NCBI GenBank assembly: GCA_036505275.1
Contig: DASXTS010000546.1
Location: forward strand, 1 to 13,496
Direction of reading: 5' to 3'
DNA: 13,496 nucleotides
Origin: DASXTS01 sp036505275
GTDB taxonomy: Bacteria > Actinomycetota > Actinomycetes > Mycobacteriales > Pseudonocardiaceae
In this document: positions 12,325-13,496 of the stretch, in pieces
Layout of the letters: each line of letters starts with the position of its first letter
Position numbering within the stretch: position 1 is the first letter of the stretch
Made by a program: the position numbers and the translations under genes
The notes under the pieces: generated by a model
Seen by the model: the letters and a program-made list of their open reading frames with translations, nothing else
Told to the model about the DNA's origin: nothing
Databases searched by the model: none

Positions 12325-13068
12325 TCAGGCGTGCTCGGACTGCCCGGCCAGGGTGGCCGAAGTGTGCCGGCCGAGGCCGAGGCGGGCCGCCTCGACGAGG
12401 TCGGCCTCGACGTCGACGTCGCAGCGCAGGGTGGGCCATGGGCCGTCGAGGCGCAGGGCCCCGGAGGCGGCGTGGGCGCGGGCCGAGCCGGGGCCGAACC
12501 GCGGGTCGAGCGCCACGCCGGGTGCGGCCAGGAGCAACGTGGTGCCGGTGCCGGCCCGGTCGGGGCTGAACGCGCGTACCGGGGCGGCACCCGGGGCGGC
12601 CCCGAGCGCGGCGTCGGAGTCACCGGCGAGGCCGGCGAATGCGCGTGGGGCCGCGAATGCGGTGAGCGCGGCGGTGACGGCGGCGGACAGCTCGGCCGGC
12701 CGGAGGGCGGGGAGATCGGCCTGCATGGCGCCGGTGGCCGCGCCGGGGTCTGCGGCACGCAGCAGGTCGGCGCCGTGCCGCAGCGCGGCGTTCAGGCCGG
12801 CGTCCGGCTCGTCGGCGACGACCTCGACGCCGTCGGCGCGCAACACGGCGACCGCCAGTGGGTCTGAGCAGATGGCCACCACCCGGCGGACCGCCTGCGC
12901 GGCGCGGGCCGCGGTGATGGTGTCCCTGGCCACGGCCAGCACCAGCCGGGTGTGAGCCGCGCTGTCGGGCCCGTCCCTGGCGAGGTCGGCGCGCAGCCGC
13001 GACTTGGCCAGGTGCAGCGGTTTGACCGGTACAACGAGGTCCACCGGGGGCGTCGGTGGGGGAGTCAC
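12325..13068 (-). CDS. fbiD: Phosphoenolpyruvate / 2-phospho-L-lactate guanylyltransferase (F420 biosynthesis)
   Basis: A CofC/FbiD-family nucleotidyltransferase that joins GTP with phosphoenolpyruvate (as shown for actinobacteria) or 2-phospho-L-lactate (archaea) to make the guanylated donor used by FbiA in coenzyme F420 synthesis. 247 residues. Motifs: VDLVVPVKPLHLAKSRL (9-25) at the nucleotide-binding N-terminus; ICSDP (66-70); EPDAGLNAALRHG (87-99); MQADLPALRP (115-124) with the metal-binding Asp; SPDRAGTGTTLLL (168-180); DPRFGPGSARAH (188-199); and LRCDVDVEADL (214-224). Compared with M. tuberculosis Rv2983 there is an extra Ala/Gly-rich stretch of about 20 residues (about 145-164). GTG 13068 is chosen because GAGG (13080-13077) lies eight bases before it and it fits the family N-terminus. 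It is divergent from the plsC-like gene and upstream of ppk1 on the same strand. Confidence 0.92.
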   Translation of the reverse strand: MTPPPTPPVDLVVPVKPLHLAKSRLRADLARDGPDSAAHTRLVLAVARDTITAARAAQAVRRVVAICSDPLAVAVLRADGVEVVADEPDAGLNAALRHGADLLRAADPGAATGAMQADLPALRPAELSAAVTAALTAFAAPRAFAGLAGDSDAALGAAPGAAPVRAFSPDRAGTGTTLLLAAPGVALDPRFGPGSARAHAASGALRLDGPWPTLRCDVDVEADLVEAARLGLGRHTSATLAGQSEHA

Positions 13069-13108
13069 CGTGTCATCCTCACATCGGGCAACCTGACAGG
13101 AGGATGCG
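13069..13108. promoter_or_regulatory. Divergent fbiD / plsC spacer with mirrored ribosome binding sites
   Basis: A 40-bp gap between two start codons facing away from each other. CATCCTC at 13074-13080 and GAGGATG at 13100-13106 form a 7-bp inverted repeat because both genes use the same Shine-Dalgarno context. The spacer is too short for two separate full promoters without overlap, so at least one promoter must reach into the other gene's 5' end. Confidence 0.5.
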
Positions 13109-13496
13109 GTGGCACAGCGGTCACGTGGGGTGTGGTGGAACACGGCGAGGGGGCTCTTCTACCCGACGATGTGGATATCCGGCCGGCACCGGTTCGTCGG
13201 CCGCGAGAACCTGCCGGCGCAGGGCCCGGCGCTGGTGGTGGCCAACCACATCTCCTACATCGACCCGATATACACCAGCGTCTTCGTCGACTCGGTCGGG
13301 CGGCTGCCGCGGTTCCTGGCCAAGGACGCGGTGTTCCGGCTGCCGGTGATCGGCAAGTTGGCCTCCGAGCTCGGCCAGATCCCGGTCCGCCGAGGCAGCG
13401 CGGAAGCGGTGGACAGCCTGGAGGCGGCCGGCAGGACGCTCGACGACGGCCACCTCCTGGTGATCTATCCCGAGGGCACGATCACCAGGGACCCCC
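13109..13496 (+). CDS. 1-acylglycerol-3-phosphate O-acyltransferase family protein (PlsC-like), 3' end outside window
   Basis: The first 129 residues of a PlsC-type acyltransferase, which would add a second acyl chain to lysophosphatidic acid at the membrane. After a basic start and a Trp-rich segment (WWNTARGLFYPTMW) come the HX4D catalytic motif NHISYIDP (His47, Asp52), then PRFLAKDAVFRLPVIGKLASELGQIPVRRGSA with the usual substrate-side Arg residues, and YPEGTITRDP (Glu122-Gly123-Thr124), the family's EGT block. GTG 13109 is fixed by a perfect AGGAGG at 13098-13103 with five-base spacing. An ATG at 13104 is out of frame with this protein. The frame is still open at the edge; a full protein would be roughly 220-260 residues. 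The M. tuberculosis neighbourhood, as I recall, has glycerol-3-phosphate dehydrogenase gpdA2 near here, so a lipid-precursor context is plausible. Confidence 0.93.
   Translation, partial: MAQRSRGVWWNTARGLFYPTMWISGRHRFVGRENLPAQGPALVVANHISYIDPIYTSVFVDSVGRLPRFLAKDAVFRLPVIGKLASELGQIPVRRGSAEAVDSLEAAGRTLDDGHLLVIYPEGTITRDP

Noticed and set aside
12237..12758. N-terminal extension of PPK1 to 12758
   Set aside because: It overlaps the conserved C-terminal half of fbiD in another frame and is Pro/Ser/Arg low complexity; PPK1 homology starts only after about 12150.
13056..13349. A 97-codon plus-strand frame at the right end, including ATG 13104
   Set aside because: It is in a different frame from the PlsC-like protein, whose GTG 13109 has an ideal ribosome binding site and whose NHxSxxD and EGT motifs are clear.
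1..13496. tRNA, rRNA, CRISPR array, insertion sequence or prophage
   Set aside because: I looked on both strands and saw no cloverleaf-like genes, no spaced direct repeats of CRISPR type, and no transposase or integrase motifs; the repeats present are short tandem arrays.

Overview
The window is very GC-rich, with strong G/C preference at third codon positions. It reads as a chromosomal segment of a high-GC actinomycete, most likely from the Pseudonocardiales/Corynebacteriales side. The block IclR regulator / leuC / leuD / hupB / mutT1 / ppk1 / fbiD (cofC) matches, as I recall it, the Mycobacterium tuberculosis Rv2989-Rv2983 neighbourhood. HupB carries the long Lys/Ala/Ser/Thr tail typical of these bacteria, and fbiD points to coenzyme F420 synthesis. 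I see no phage, transposase, CRISPR or biosynthetic-cluster genes.

Layout. (1) 1-1465, plus strand: the 3' part of a CPBP-family membrane protease, followed two bases later by a polytopic membrane protein of unknown function. (2) 1429-3270, minus strand: a DesK/NarL-type two-component pair, kinase first and response regulator second. The regulator's 3' end overlaps the membrane-protein gene tail-to-tail by 37 bp. (3) 3406-5034, plus strand: a FadD-type acyl-CoA synthetase, divergent from the kinase. (4) 5006-5236, minus strand: a 76-codon frame that is clearly only the C-terminal end of a hormone-sensitive-lipase-type alpha/beta hydrolase. It is probably a gene remnant and is fused by a GTGA start/stop overlap to the next gene upstream. 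(5) 5233-8025: an NdgR/AreB-type IclR regulator divergent from leuC-leuD across only 47 bp. (6) 8179-8970: hupB, with a 15-bp x 6 minisatellite in its tail. (7) 8971-9140: a repeat-rich convergent spacer with a near-perfect 27-bp palindrome and two tandem repeats. (8) 9141-12236, minus strand: ppk1 followed by mutT1 as a tight pair. (9) fbiD (minus) and a plsC-like acyltransferase (plus), divergent across 40 bp; the latter runs off the window end.

How the parts relate. NdgR is expected to control its own gene and leuCD (leucine step 2) from the shared spacer. MutT1 cleans oxidised nucleotides, PPK1 makes polyphosphate, and FbiD makes the activated PEP moiety for F420. These are housekeeping or stress functions kept together by old synteny rather than one pathway. 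I found no convincing previously undescribed multi-gene system. The more unusual points are local: the hydrolase remnant, a predicted leaderless ndgR promoter with an overlapping inverted repeat, the hupB minisatellite, and the palindrome plus triple repeat behind mutT1/hupB.
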